From contig JAJXWE010000133.1 in the NCBI GenBank assembly GCA_021781775.1, positions 1-5,762 of the forward strand: a stretch of DNA of 5,762 nt. Reading direction: 5' to 3'. The DNA comes from Pseudomonadota bacterium (GTDB taxonomy: Bacteria > Pseudomonadota > Gammaproteobacteria > Steroidobacterales > Steroidobacteraceae). Position 1 is the first letter of the stretch. Every line of letters starts with the position of its first letter. The position numbers and the translations under genes are program-made. The notes below the pieces were generated by a model. It searched no databases. It was given only the letters and a program-made list of their open reading frames with translations, and was not told the origin of the DNA. Shown one piece after another: positions 1-5,762 of the stretch.

Positions 1-1
1 C

Positions 2-679
2 GGTCCTGTCCCAGGCGAGACGCCCTTCCGCGCTTCCCCTCGCGCCGTCCGCACGACATTGACTATTGCAGCTCTGGCCCTGCTGGCCGGCTGCGTGACG
101 GTCAATGTGTATTTCCCGGCCGCTGCGGCGCAGAAAGCGGCCGATAAGATCATCAACGCCGTAACAGGCAGCGGTGGTAACCAGACCGCCACGCCGCAGA
201 GCACGCCTGCCGCGCAGCCACCCACCTCGAGCGCCACACCGCCGTCGGCGGCCGGATCCCTCCTTGCGCGGCTCGCCGGGCGTGTCGTGATGGCCCTGGT
301 GCCGGTGGCCCAGGCCGCCGGGCAGGCGGACCTCGACATCTCCACGCCGCAGATCCGGGCGATCATCGCAGATATGCATCAGCGCTTCGCGCAGCTCAAG
401 CCGTATTTTCAGGACGGCGTCATCGGCGTCACCACCCAGGGCGTCATCGCGATACGAGACCAGAGCAGCGTGCCGCTGATGCAGCGGGCACAGCTGGCAC
501 AGCTGGTGGCGGCGCAGAACCGGGACCTGTCCCAGCTGTACACGCAGATCGCGGACGCCAACGGCCATCCCGAATGGACGAGCAGTATCCGCAGCACTTT
601 CGCCAACCGCTGGATCGCCCATGCGCGGCAGAACGGTTGGTACTACCGCAACAGCGGCGGAAGCTGGGTCAAAGGCTGA
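2..679 (+). CDS. ydbL: DUF1318 (YdbL-type) lipoprotein, 5' end probably outside window
   Basis: This is an envelope lipoprotein of the DUF1318/YdbL family; the E. coli member is encoded with YdbH and YnbE, implicated in inner-to-outer membrane lipid transport. Numbering from the first possible start, a TTG at 59, there is a hydrophobic stretch ending in lipobox LAGC with the lipidated Cys at residue 12. The family motif VNVYFPAAAAQKAADKII follows (15-32), then a Pro/Ser/Thr/Ala-rich linker (36-67), a second hydrophobic Arg-containing segment ending AQAA (68-87), and the DUF1318 domain (about 91-206, with RDLSQLYTQIADANGHPEW). Val after the Cys, rather than Asp, fits outer-membrane sorting. 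The TTG start is doubtful: it gives an 11-residue signal without positive charge and has no Shine-Dalgarno. The frame stays open to the left edge, encoding several Arg just before the hydrophobic core, so the real start is probably upstream. YnbE/YdbH genes would be expected to the left but cannot be seen. Family assignment is firm; the start is not. Confidence 0.86.
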   Translation, partial: GPVPGETPFRASPRAVRTTLTIAALALLAGCVTVNVYFPAAAAQKAADKIINAVTGSGGNQTATPQSTPAAQPPTSSATPPSAAGSLLARLAGRVVMALVPVAQAAGQADLDISTPQIRAIIADMHQRFAQLKPYFQDGVIGVTTQGVIAIRDQSSVPLMQRAQLAQLVAAQNRDLSQLYTQIADANGHPEWTSSIRSTFANRWIAHARQNGWYYRNSGGSWVKG

Positions 680-695
680 GGAGCAGGACCACAGC

Positions 696-729
696 GTGCG
701 GCCGACGCCCGCGGGGGCGCCGGCCGCAC
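696..729. terminator. Strong GC-rich hairpin between convergent genes, probable bidirectional terminator
   Basis: An inverted repeat pairs 696-704 with 721-729 (9 bp, GTGCGGCCG/CGGCCGCAC), then has one A705/C720 mismatch, then pairs 706-710 with 715-719 (5 bp), closing on the 4-base loop GCGG. It lies 16 bp after the stop of the DUF1318 gene and 4 bp beyond the stop of the ABC permease on the other strand, so it sits where a shared terminator is expected. Neither side has a T-run, so it is not a textbook intrinsic terminator; it may act with Rho or as an mRNA 3'-end stabiliser. The pairing is read directly from the sequence; the function is inferred. Confidence 0.65.
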
Positions 730-733
730 CAGC

Positions 734-1552
734 TCACTCGCGGATACCGGAGCTGCGGTCGAGCAGCAGGACGGCTGTCGCGAATAGCGCGACGATGGCG
801 GCGAACATAATGGTGAACGCAATGACGACGGGCACGTCGGACAGACCGAGGAACCCGAAACGGAAGGCGTTCACCATGTACAGGATCGGATCGATCAGCG
901 ACAAACGGTGCGCCCAGGCCGGCAGCTGGGCGATCGAGTAGAACACTCCGCCCAGGTAGATCAGCGGCGTCAGCACGAAATTCGGGATGATGCTGATCTG
1001 GTCGAAGTTCTTGGCGAACATCGCGTTAAGGAAACCGCCGAGGGCGAAGGTCACGGAAGTCATCGCGGCCGCGGCGACCACGATCACCGGATGGTCCACC
1101 GGCAAATGCGTGAAGAAGAGCGTCACGATGCTCACCAGCAGCCCCACCATGGCGCCGCGCACCAGCCCTCCGGTAACGTACCCGGACACGATAATCCAGC
1201 TCGGCAGCGGCGAGACCAGCAGCTCCTCGATGTGCTTGCCGAATTTTGCCCCGAAGAACGACGAAACGACGTTGTTGTAGGAATTGATAATCACAGCCTG
1301 CATGATCAGGCCCGGCGCGATGTACAGCATGTAGCTGATGCCGTCCGTGGACCCGATCCGGCTGCCGATGACGGCACCAAAGATCAGAAAATACAGCGTC
1401 GCGGTCACCCCCGAGGGCAGGATGGTCTGGGTCCAGATCCGCACGATGCGGTTGTACTCGCGAATGACGATGGTCTGGAATCCGACCCGGCGGATCTGCG
1501 CCAGCGAAAGCGCCTGCGGATGCGCGCCCGGCTGCTCCATCACGATGCTCAT
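734..1552 (-). CDS. yadH: ABC-2 type transporter permease (YadH family)
   Basis: This is the integral inner-membrane subunit of an ABC transporter, expected to pair as a dimer with the ATPase encoded just upstream. At 272 residues it is close to E. coli YadH in size. About six hydrophobic segments are visible, near 42-63, 72-92, 120-147, 156-179, 186-207 and 240-264. Family-like features include the cytosolic EELLVSPLP stretch (109-117), the PLIYLGGVFYSI segment (196-207) and the DPILYMVNAFRFG segment (221-233). The ATG start overlaps the ATPase stop as ATGA and is preceded at 7 nt by a good ribosome site inside the ATPase gene, which supports translational coupling. An ATG four codons later (1538-1540) is a weaker alternative start. 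Substrate is unknown: related ABC-2 systems export polysaccharides, drugs or lipids, and nothing here decides between them. The symbol denotes family resemblance only. Confidence 0.9.
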   Translation of the reverse strand: MSIVMEQPGAHPQALSLAQIRRVGFQTIVIREYNRIVRIWTQTILPSGVTATLYFLIFGAVIGSRIGSTDGISYMLYIAPGLIMQAVIINSYNNVVSSFFGAKFGKHIEELLVSPLPSWIIVSGYVTGGLVRGAMVGLLVSIVTLFFTHLPVDHPVIVVAAAAMTSVTFALGGFLNAMFAKNFDQISIIPNFVLTPLIYLGGVFYSIAQLPAWAHRLSLIDPILYMVNAFRFGFLGLSDVPVVIAFTIMFAAIVALFATAVLLLDRSSGIRE

Positions 1553-2469
1553 GCCGCGGCTCCCTTCTCGACGAGCCGCAGGAAGATTTCCTCCAGGCGA
1601 TTGACCTTGGTACGCATCGACAGCACCTCGATGCTCCGGTCCGAGAGCTGGGCGAACAGCTCGTTCAGGTTCTCTGCTTTGGACACCTCGACTTCCAGGG
1701 TGGTCTCGTCCACCAGCTTCACCGGATAGCGGTCCAGCGCCGGGGCCTGCGCAAGCGGCACGCTCAGTGTGAGCACGAACGTCTCGGTATGCAGCCGACG
1801 CAGCAGGTTACTCATGCGATCGCGCTCGATGATCCGTCCGCCGTCGATGATGGCGATGTCGCGGCACAGCGTCTCGGCTTCCTCCAGGTAGTGCGTCGTC
1901 AGGATGATTGTCGTTCCATTGCGGTTGATCTCACGCAGGAAGTCCCACATGGAGCGGCGGATCTCGATGTCCACGCCCGCCGTGGGCTCATCCAGGATGA
2001 GCAGACGCGGCTCGTGCATGAGTGCCCGGGCGATCATCAGCCGGCGCTTCATGCCCCCCGAAAGGCCGCGCGAGGTATGATTGCGCTTGTCCCACAGCTG
2101 CAGCTGCTTCAGGTACTTCTCGGCGCGTTGGCGCGCCAGGCGGCGTGGAATACCGTAGAAGCCCGCCTGGTTGACCACGATGGTCTCGGGCGACTCGAAC
2201 AGATTGAAATTGATCTCCTGCGGAACCACGCCGATGCAGCTCTTGGCGGCTTCGAGCTGCCGGTCGATGTCGTAACCGAAGATGCTCGCCTCGCCCCCGC
2301 TCTTGCGCACCAGGGAGGTGACGATGCCGATGAGGGTCGTCTTGCCGGCTCCGTTCGGCCCGAGCAGCGCGAAGAAATCCCCCTGTTCGACCGCGAGGTC
2401 GATTCCCTTGAGGGCCTGCACGCCGTTGCGGTAGGTCTTGGTCAATCCCCGGACGGAAAGCGCGTTCAT
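1549..2469 (-). CDS. yadG: ABC-2 type transporter ATP-binding protein (YadG family)
   Basis: This cytosolic ATPase subunit powers the adjacent permease by ATP binding and hydrolysis. At 306 residues it matches the usual YadG length. All nucleotide-binding motifs are intact: Walker A GPNGAGKTT (37-45), Q-loop Gln84, signature LSGGM (136-140), Walker B LLILDE (156-161), D-loop AGVD (164-167) and switch His193 in TTHYLEEAE. Residues after about 215 form the C-terminal accessory region common in ABC-2 exporter ATPases. The same frame stays open upstream into gshA, but homology begins at the ATG at 2467-2469 (MNALSVRGLTKTYRNG), so that start is chosen. Its ribosome site is poor: only AGG two bases before the ATG. 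It lies 71 bp downstream of gshA on the same strand and overlaps the permease by 4 bp. Substrate unknown. Confidence 0.93.
   Translation of the reverse strand: MNALSVRGLTKTYRNGVQALKGIDLAVEQGDFFALLGPNGAGKTTLIGIVTSLVRKSGGEASIFGYDIDRQLEAAKSCIGVVPQEINFNLFESPETIVVNQAGFYGIPRRLARQRAEKYLKQLQLWDKRNHTSRGLSGGMKRRLMIARALMHEPRLLILDEPTAGVDIEIRRSMWDFLREINRNGTTIILTTHYLEEAETLCRDIAIIDGGRIIERDRMSNLLRRLHTETFVLTLSVPLAQAPALDRYPVKLVDETTLEVEVSKAENLNELFAQLSDRSIEVLSMRTKVNRLEEIFLRLVEKGAAA
1560..1566 (-). promoter_or_regulatory. Shine-Dalgarno site of the ABC permease, inside the ATPase gene
   Basis: The minus strand reads AAGGGAG here, 7 nt before the permease ATG. It lies within the last codons of the ATPase gene. 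With the ATGA stop/start overlap, it supports the chosen start and coupled translation of the two transporter subunits. Confidence 0.7.
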
Positions 2470-2540
2470 AACCTGTAAGGATTGCCTACCCGGCGCTGCC
2501 GCGCAATGTCCCCTGCGGGAGATTGACCGGACTGGCTGGT
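2470..2540 (-). other. 71-bp gap between gshA and the ABC ATPase with a weak stem-loop
   Basis: This spacer is the longest gap inside the minus-strand cluster. It can form an interrupted stem: ATTGC at 2481-2485 pairs with GCAAT at 2503-2507, enclosing CGGC (2491-2494) paired with GCCG (2498-2501). The structure would sit 11 nt before the ATPase start codon in the mRNA. It has no T-run and is too weak to call a terminator. No convincing sigma-70 promoter was seen, so the ATPase and permease may be transcribed from upstream of gshA or from an unrecognised promoter. Confidence 0.3.
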
Positions 2541-4124
2541 TCAGGCGGCGAAATAGTGGGCGAGATATTCCTCGAATGTGCCGCGATCGGCCGCCTCGAT
2601 GGCCTTCTGCCGCTCGAGCGAAGTGCGGGCCTCCGCGGCAAACTCGGCCAGCCGCGCCTCGTTGGGCGGGTACAGATCGAGGAAGTAGTCCTTGTGCAGC
2701 TTCGACATGCGCAGCGCCAGCTCGGAAAAGGATTCGCCGCTGGTGGCCAGCTCGGCGAGCAGCCGTGCCGAGGGCGTGTGCGCAGCGTCGTCGATCTTGG
2801 CGCGCTGCACCGCAAGTGCCTGCGAGTAGGGTCGCGCCGCATCCCCCCGGTCGAGGATCTCGCAAAGAGCGGTCATCTCCTCGAGCAGCTCCCGGGCCCA
2901 GGCGATCATGGACACCTCGCGCCCCTCGCGTAAGAGCGTCAGTCCCGGCTCGCGGCCGCGACGCGCAACCGTGAGATGATTGAGGTCGACCGCGTGCTGC
3001 TCGCTGTCGGCAATCGGCGGGCTGTCCTTCAGCAGGCACAGCGCGAGAAACGCCTCGAGAAAACGCAGCTTGTTCTGGTTCACGCCAACCGGATCGAACG
3101 GACTGACGTCGAGCGCGCGCACTTCGACATATTCAACGCCGGCGCGCCGCAGCGCCTGGGTCGGCCGCTCCCCGGAACGGGCCACTCGCTTCGGACGGAT
3201 GAAGCTGTAGTACTCGTTCTCGATCTGCAGAATGTTGGCATTGAGCTGACGGTACTCGCCGTCGACATTCACGCCGAGCGCCGCGTACGGGGCGTGCGGC
3301 GTGCTGATGGCGCGACTGAGATCGCGGACGTACTCGGCGAGACTGTTCACCGAGACCGTCAGCTCCGCCTGATTGCGATTGCGGTAGCCGATGTCGCTCA
3401 TGCGCAGACTGGTTGCGTTCGGCTCGTAGGCCGTATGGGCCGTCAGGTCCCGAAGCGCGTGCGGCCGGCCGGCGAGGAACGACTTGCATACGACCGGCGA
3501 CACGCCGAACAAATACAGGACGATCCAGCCATGCCGCCGGTAATTGCGCAGCAGGTCGAAGTAGCGGGCCGAGACGAATTCCTGGCCGTGATCGCGCGCC
3601 TCGAGCACTTCGGCGTAGGCAGGCCAGAAATGGCTCGGAAACGAGTAGTTGAAATGAACCCCTGAAATGGCCTGCATCATGCGGCCGTAGCGCACGCCGA
3701 GTCCTTCACGGTAGACGCTTTTCATGCGTCCGATGTGCGAGTTGCCATAGCGGGCGATGGGAATCTCTCCATCGCTGTCGATCCGGCAAGGCATGCTGGT
3801 GGCCCACAGCAGTTCCGTACCGATGTGGCGATAGACGAACTGATGCATGTCGAGCAGGTATTGCAGCAGTTCCCACGTGGTGGTGAAGGTCGGGGTGACC
3901 AGCTCGATCAGCGCCTCGGAGTAATCGGTGGTGATGTTCTCGCTGCTAAGCGCCGAGCCCAGCGCCGACGGATGGGGTGTCTGCGCGAGTCGCCCCTCGG
4001 GCGTGACGCGCAGCGACTCCTTCTCGACGCCGCGGCGCCCGCCCAGCAGCAGCGCGGACCGACCGCTGTTGAGTAGCGCGCTCAGGCGTCGCTCGAATGT
4101 TGTGTCGCGGACAGTACCGCTCAT
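2541..4124 (-). CDS. gshA: Glutamate-cysteine ligase (gamma-glutamylcysteine synthetase), E. coli type
   Basis: This cytosolic enzyme (EC 6.3.2.2) joins the gamma-carboxyl of L-glutamate to L-cysteine using ATP, the first and usually rate-limiting step of glutathione synthesis. The 527-residue protein is close to the 518 of E. coli GshA and appears complete. Recognisable family blocks are GVEKESLRV (32-40), TTDYSEALIELVTP (65-78), IARYGNS (123-129), ISGVHFNYS (153-161), YLFGVSP (204-210), TSLRMSDIGY (238-247), ENEYYSFIRPKR (302-313) and GVEYVEVRALDVSPFDPVGV (329-348). The ATG start puts the first block at the normal distance from the N-terminus; its ribosome site is weak (AGAG at 4 nt or AGAGG at 12 nt). 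It begins 19 bp after the DUF1499 stop, so the two are probably co-transcribed. Glutathione synthetase (gshB) is not in the window. Feedback inhibition by glutathione is typical of the family but cannot be judged here. Confidence 0.97.
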   Translation of the reverse strand: MSGTVRDTTFERRLSALLNSGRSALLLGGRRGVEKESLRVTPEGRLAQTPHPSALGSALSSENITTDYSEALIELVTPTFTTTWELLQYLLDMHQFVYRHIGTELLWATSMPCRIDSDGEIPIARYGNSHIGRMKSVYREGLGVRYGRMMQAISGVHFNYSFPSHFWPAYAEVLEARDHGQEFVSARYFDLLRNYRRHGWIVLYLFGVSPVVCKSFLAGRPHALRDLTAHTAYEPNATSLRMSDIGYRNRNQAELTVSVNSLAEYVRDLSRAISTPHAPYAALGVNVDGEYRQLNANILQIENEYYSFIRPKRVARSGERPTQALRRAGVEYVEVRALDVSPFDPVGVNQNKLRFLEAFLALCLLKDSPPIADSEQHAVDLNHLTVARRGREPGLTLLREGREVSMIAWARELLEEMTALCEILDRGDAARPYSQALAVQRAKIDDAAHTPSARLLAELATSGESFSELALRMSKLHKDYFLDLYPPNEARLAEFAAEARTSLERQKAIEAADRGTFEEYLAHYFAA

Positions 4125-4143
4125 GGATCTCTGCTGCCTCTAG

Positions 4144-4941
4144 TCAGGGCGCCTGCATGCGCCGCAGAAACAAACGAATGCGCGCCGCGTTGGTACCCAG
4201 GTCGCTCAGCCCGACGCGCGATTCGCTGCGCACGTCGAGACGGGAACCGGCGCCCTCCTGTCGAACACGAACCACAATGTCGTCCTTGAAGTCGAAGAAG
4301 AACGTGTGCGCGGTTGCTTCCAGGCGACCGTCTGCGGGTACGTACGCATCGACGCGCCAGCCGAGCGCCTCGGCCACGCGACGCGCCTTGGCCAGAACCT
4401 GCGTCGGTGGCAGAGCAAGAATCAGCGGCTTGATGTCCGGATAGTACTCTGCCTGCAACTGCGGCACATCGATCATTTTGCCGCCGGGACCCGGCACTTC
4501 GCGCCGGTACTGCGCCGGAACAGTCGCATGCGCGCGCTCGCGCCGCGCCACGACGGCGACAAACCGCGGCGGGTGGAGCAGATCGGTGGTGATGTCGTTG
4601 ATCGGCGGACTTTCACGCGCCCGCTCGACCCAGGACAGTACGTACGCGGTCACCGCCAGACCGATGATGATGCCCACCACCGCCGCGGTGCCGGGGATGG
4701 GCGAACCCTTGGCGGTGGCGAACAGCACGCCAATGATGGTCGTCGCGGTGCCGAGCACGACAATCCCCAGTCCGATCACCAGGCTCATCAGCGCCACGCC
4801 TACGCCCGCCAGATGGAACCGGTTCACGGGCCCCGCGAGCAGCGTCACGAGCAATCCCGCAGCGAGAATCCACAGTCCCACACGGGTGACCCGTCCGGGC
4901 CAGATCGGCGGGCGCAGCGAGGGAAATGCAGGGGTGGTCAT
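4144..4941 (-). CDS. Three-TM membrane protein with C-terminal DUF1499 domain
   Basis: This is a 265-residue protein of unknown function, the first gene of the minus-strand cluster. Three hydrophobic segments lie near residues 20-37, 47-74 and 84-104, followed by a soluble DUF1499 domain from about 110 to the end. The domain shows family hallmarks: PPINDITTD (112-120), YYPDIKPL, a GRLEATAHTFFFDFKDDIVVRV stretch, a LDVRSESRVGLSDLG stretch, and a terminal RIRLFLRRM. The start is the ATG at 4939-4941, chosen because GGGGAG stands 6 nt before it; the frame continues upstream to an ATG at 5047-5049, but that extension would overlap the divergent phosphorylase gene and adds no family sequence. DUF1499 proteins have no established biochemical role; the domain is small and lacks an obvious catalytic motif. 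Adjacency to gshA may reflect co-expression only. Confidence 0.88.
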   Translation of the reverse strand: MTTPAFPSLRPPIWPGRVTRVGLWILAAGLLVTLLAGPVNRFHLAGVGVALMSLVIGLGIVVLGTATTIIGVLFATAKGSPIPGTAAVVGIIIGLAVTAYVLSWVERARESPPINDITTDLLHPPRFVAVVARRERAHATVPAQYRREVPGPGGKMIDVPQLQAEYYPDIKPLILALPPTQVLAKARRVAEALGWRVDAYVPADGRLEATAHTFFFDFKDDIVVRVRQEGAGSRLDVRSESRVGLSDLGTNAARIRLFLRRMQAP

Positions 4942-5035
4942 GGAGTGCTCCCCGTGACAGGCACGAACTTGTTGCGCGGCTTCGTTTGAGGCATCTTGCA
5001 GCCTCGCGGCCAGCGGCGCAACAGAGAACCCCATC
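4942..5035. promoter_or_regulatory. Divergent intergenic region between DUF1499 gene and methylthioadenosine phosphorylase gene
   Basis: This 94-bp gap must carry the start signals for the rightward phosphorylase gene and, unless that lies elsewhere, for the leftward cluster. The only rightward sigma-70-like pair seen is TTGTTG (4969-4974) and CATCTT (4992-4997) with a 17-bp spacer; each matches only 3 of 6 consensus bases, so it is weak. No convincing leftward promoter, operator palindrome or riboswitch was recognised. The role as a regulatory region follows from gene orientation rather than from identified motifs. Confidence 0.4.
4948..4953 (-). promoter_or_regulatory. Shine-Dalgarno site deciding the DUF1499 protein start
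   Basis: The minus strand reads GGGGAG, 6 nt before the ATG at 4939-4941. It supports this start over the in-frame ATG 36 codons upstream, which lies inside the divergent gene. Confidence 0.7.
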
Positions 5036-5762
5036 ATGATCGGCATCATCGGCGGAACGGGCCTCTATCGAATGGATGGCCTGGAAGTCAACGAAGTGCG
5101 GCAGATCGACACCCCTTTCGGCCAGCCTTCGGCACCGGTGATGCTCGGCCGACTCGGGAACCGGCCGATCGCCTTCCTCGCACGGCACGGGCTGAAGCAT
5201 CATCTGCTGCCGAGCGAGATCAACTTCCGGGCCAACATCTGGGCGCTGAAGAGCGTTGGCGTACGCACGCTGATCGGCGTCTCTGCGGTGGGCAGCCTGC
5301 GCGAGGAGATTCGGCCGGGCGATCTGGCGCTGCCGGCGCAGTATCTGGACTTCACCAAGGGCGTACGCGCAGCGAGCTTCTTCGGCCGCGGAATGGTCGC
5401 GCATGTGTCCACGGCGCACCCGACTTGCGCGAGCACGAGCGCACTGCTCAACCGCTCGGCCGCCACGCTCGGCCTGACGCTGCACCGGGAGAAGACTTAC
5501 GCCTGCGTCGAGGGACCGCGCCTCGGTACGCGCGCCGAGAGTTTTTGGCTGCGCACTGCAGGCGCCGACCTGGTCGGCATGACCAACGTCCCCGAGGCGT
5601 TCCTCGCGCTCGAAGCTCAGCTCGGGTACTGCACGGTCGCGGTCGCGACCGATTACGACTGCTGGCTCGAGGATCCCGCACAGCACGTCTCGCTCGAGCA
5701 GGTGATGAGCCAGTTCCGCGACAGCCTGGCGCGCGTGCAGCAACTGATCGCTCTGGCGGTGC
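5036..5762 (+). CDS. mtnP: S-methyl-5'-thioadenosine phosphorylase (MTAP/PNP family), 3' end outside window
   Basis: This cytosolic enzyme cleaves methylthioadenosine with phosphate to adenine and methylthioribose-1-phosphate, salvaging the by-product of spermidine synthesis. The reading frame is open to the window's end with no stop; 242 codons are visible, close to the usual full length, so only a short tail is missing. Visible family features are the phosphate-loop IIGGTGL (4-10), RHG (50-52), NFRANIWALK (63-72), SAVGSLREEIRPGD (83-96), EGPR (159-162), MTNVPEA (182-188) and TDYDCW (205-210). Asp206 and Asp208 correspond to the pair that recognises adenine in human MTAP (Asp220/Asp222), which favours methylthioadenosine over methylthioinosine. 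The ATG at 5036 starts directly on the family N-terminus, with a modest AGAG site 9 nt upstream. It is divergent from the gshA cluster. The main alternative is a methylthioinosine phosphorylase or a broader purine nucleoside phosphorylase. Confidence 0.92.
   Translation, partial: MIGIIGGTGLYRMDGLEVNEVRQIDTPFGQPSAPVMLGRLGNRPIAFLARHGLKHHLLPSEINFRANIWALKSVGVRTLIGVSAVGSLREEIRPGDLALPAQYLDFTKGVRAASFFGRGMVAHVSTAHPTCASTSALLNRSAATLGLTLHREKTYACVEGPRLGTRAESFWLRTAGADLVGMTNVPEAFLALEAQLGYCTVAVATDYDCWLEDPAQHVSLEQVMSQFRDSLARVQQLIALAV

Noticed and set aside
908..1729. Plus-strand open frame (273 codons) antisense to the ABC permease and ATPase
   Set aside because: It overlaps two well-supported genes on the opposite strand and encodes a His/Arg/Asp-rich sequence with no family resemblance; it is a mirror of their codon bias.
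1789..2478. Plus-strand open frame (229 codons) antisense to the ABC ATPase
   Set aside because: It mirrors the ATPase coding sequence, where all nucleotide-binding motifs are intact on the minus strand.
2470..3039. N-terminal extension of the ABC ATPase frame into gshA
   Set aside because: The extra 190 residues are Arg/Ala-rich, overlap gshA in another frame and precede the natural YadG N-terminus at the ATG at 2467-2469.
2976..3665. Plus-strand open frame (229 codons) antisense to gshA
   Set aside because: It lies opposite conserved GshA motifs, has no credible ribosome site and no recognisable domain.
4942..5049. Upstream start (ATG at 5047-5049) for the DUF1499 protein
   Set aside because: It would overlap the divergent phosphorylase gene and adds non-conserved residues, whereas the ATG at 4939-4941 has a strong ribosome site.
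4613..5743. Long minus-strand open frame (376 codons) across the phosphorylase gene and part of the DUF1499 gene
   Set aside because: It is antisense to a clear MTAP-family gene and out of frame with the DUF1499 gene. Its translation is rich in Arg/Ala/Asp without recognisable motifs, typical of spurious frames in GC-rich DNA.
1..5762. Mobile elements, CRISPR arrays, tRNA/rRNA genes, toxin-antitoxin or defence genes
   Set aside because: Reading both strands showed no terminal repeats, regular direct repeats, tRNA-like cloverleaf or defence-family motifs; the window is nearly filled by housekeeping and envelope genes.

Overview
The window looks like ordinary chromosomal DNA from a high-GC gammaproteobacterium. 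That placement rests on an Escherichia coli-type glutamate-cysteine ligase, a DUF1318 (YdbL-type) lipoprotein and a YadG/YadH-type ABC transporter pair, all in GC-rich, codon-consistent sequence with no mobile elements, tRNA/rRNA genes or CRISPR repeats. A more precise assignment (for example Nevskiales or Steroidobacterales rather than Chromatiales) would be a guess.

Layout. A plus-strand DUF1318 lipoprotein gene, whose true 5' end appears to lie left of the window, occupies the first ~680 bases. It converges on a four-gene minus-strand cluster covering about 734-4941. In transcription order the cluster is a DUF1499 membrane protein, glutamate-cysteine ligase (gshA), an ABC-2 ATPase and an ABC-2 permease. 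Gaps are 19 bp, 71 bp and a 4-bp ATGA overlap, so the cluster could be one operon. The convergent gap (680-733) holds a very strong GC-rich hairpin that probably ends transcription from both sides. A plus-strand methylthioadenosine phosphorylase gene diverges from the cluster across a 94-bp gap and runs off the right edge, nearly complete.

Function. GshA makes gamma-glutamylcysteine, the first step of glutathione synthesis. The phosphorylase salvages the methylthioadenosine left over from polyamine synthesis, feeding purine and methionine recovery. The YadGH-like pair forms an ATP-driven membrane transporter of unknown substrate. The YdbL-like protein belongs to the envelope module represented in E. 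coli by YdbH-YnbE-YdbL, which is implicated in lipid transport between inner and outer membranes. Apart from the ATPase/permease pair, nothing in the sequence shows that these genes act in one pathway.

No clearly new biological system was found. The points most worth a second look are the 34-nt convergent hairpin, the two-part architecture of the DUF1318 lipoprotein with an internal signal-peptide-like segment, the adenine-type specificity motif of the phosphorylase, and the uncharacterised 3-TM/DUF1499 protein next to gshA.
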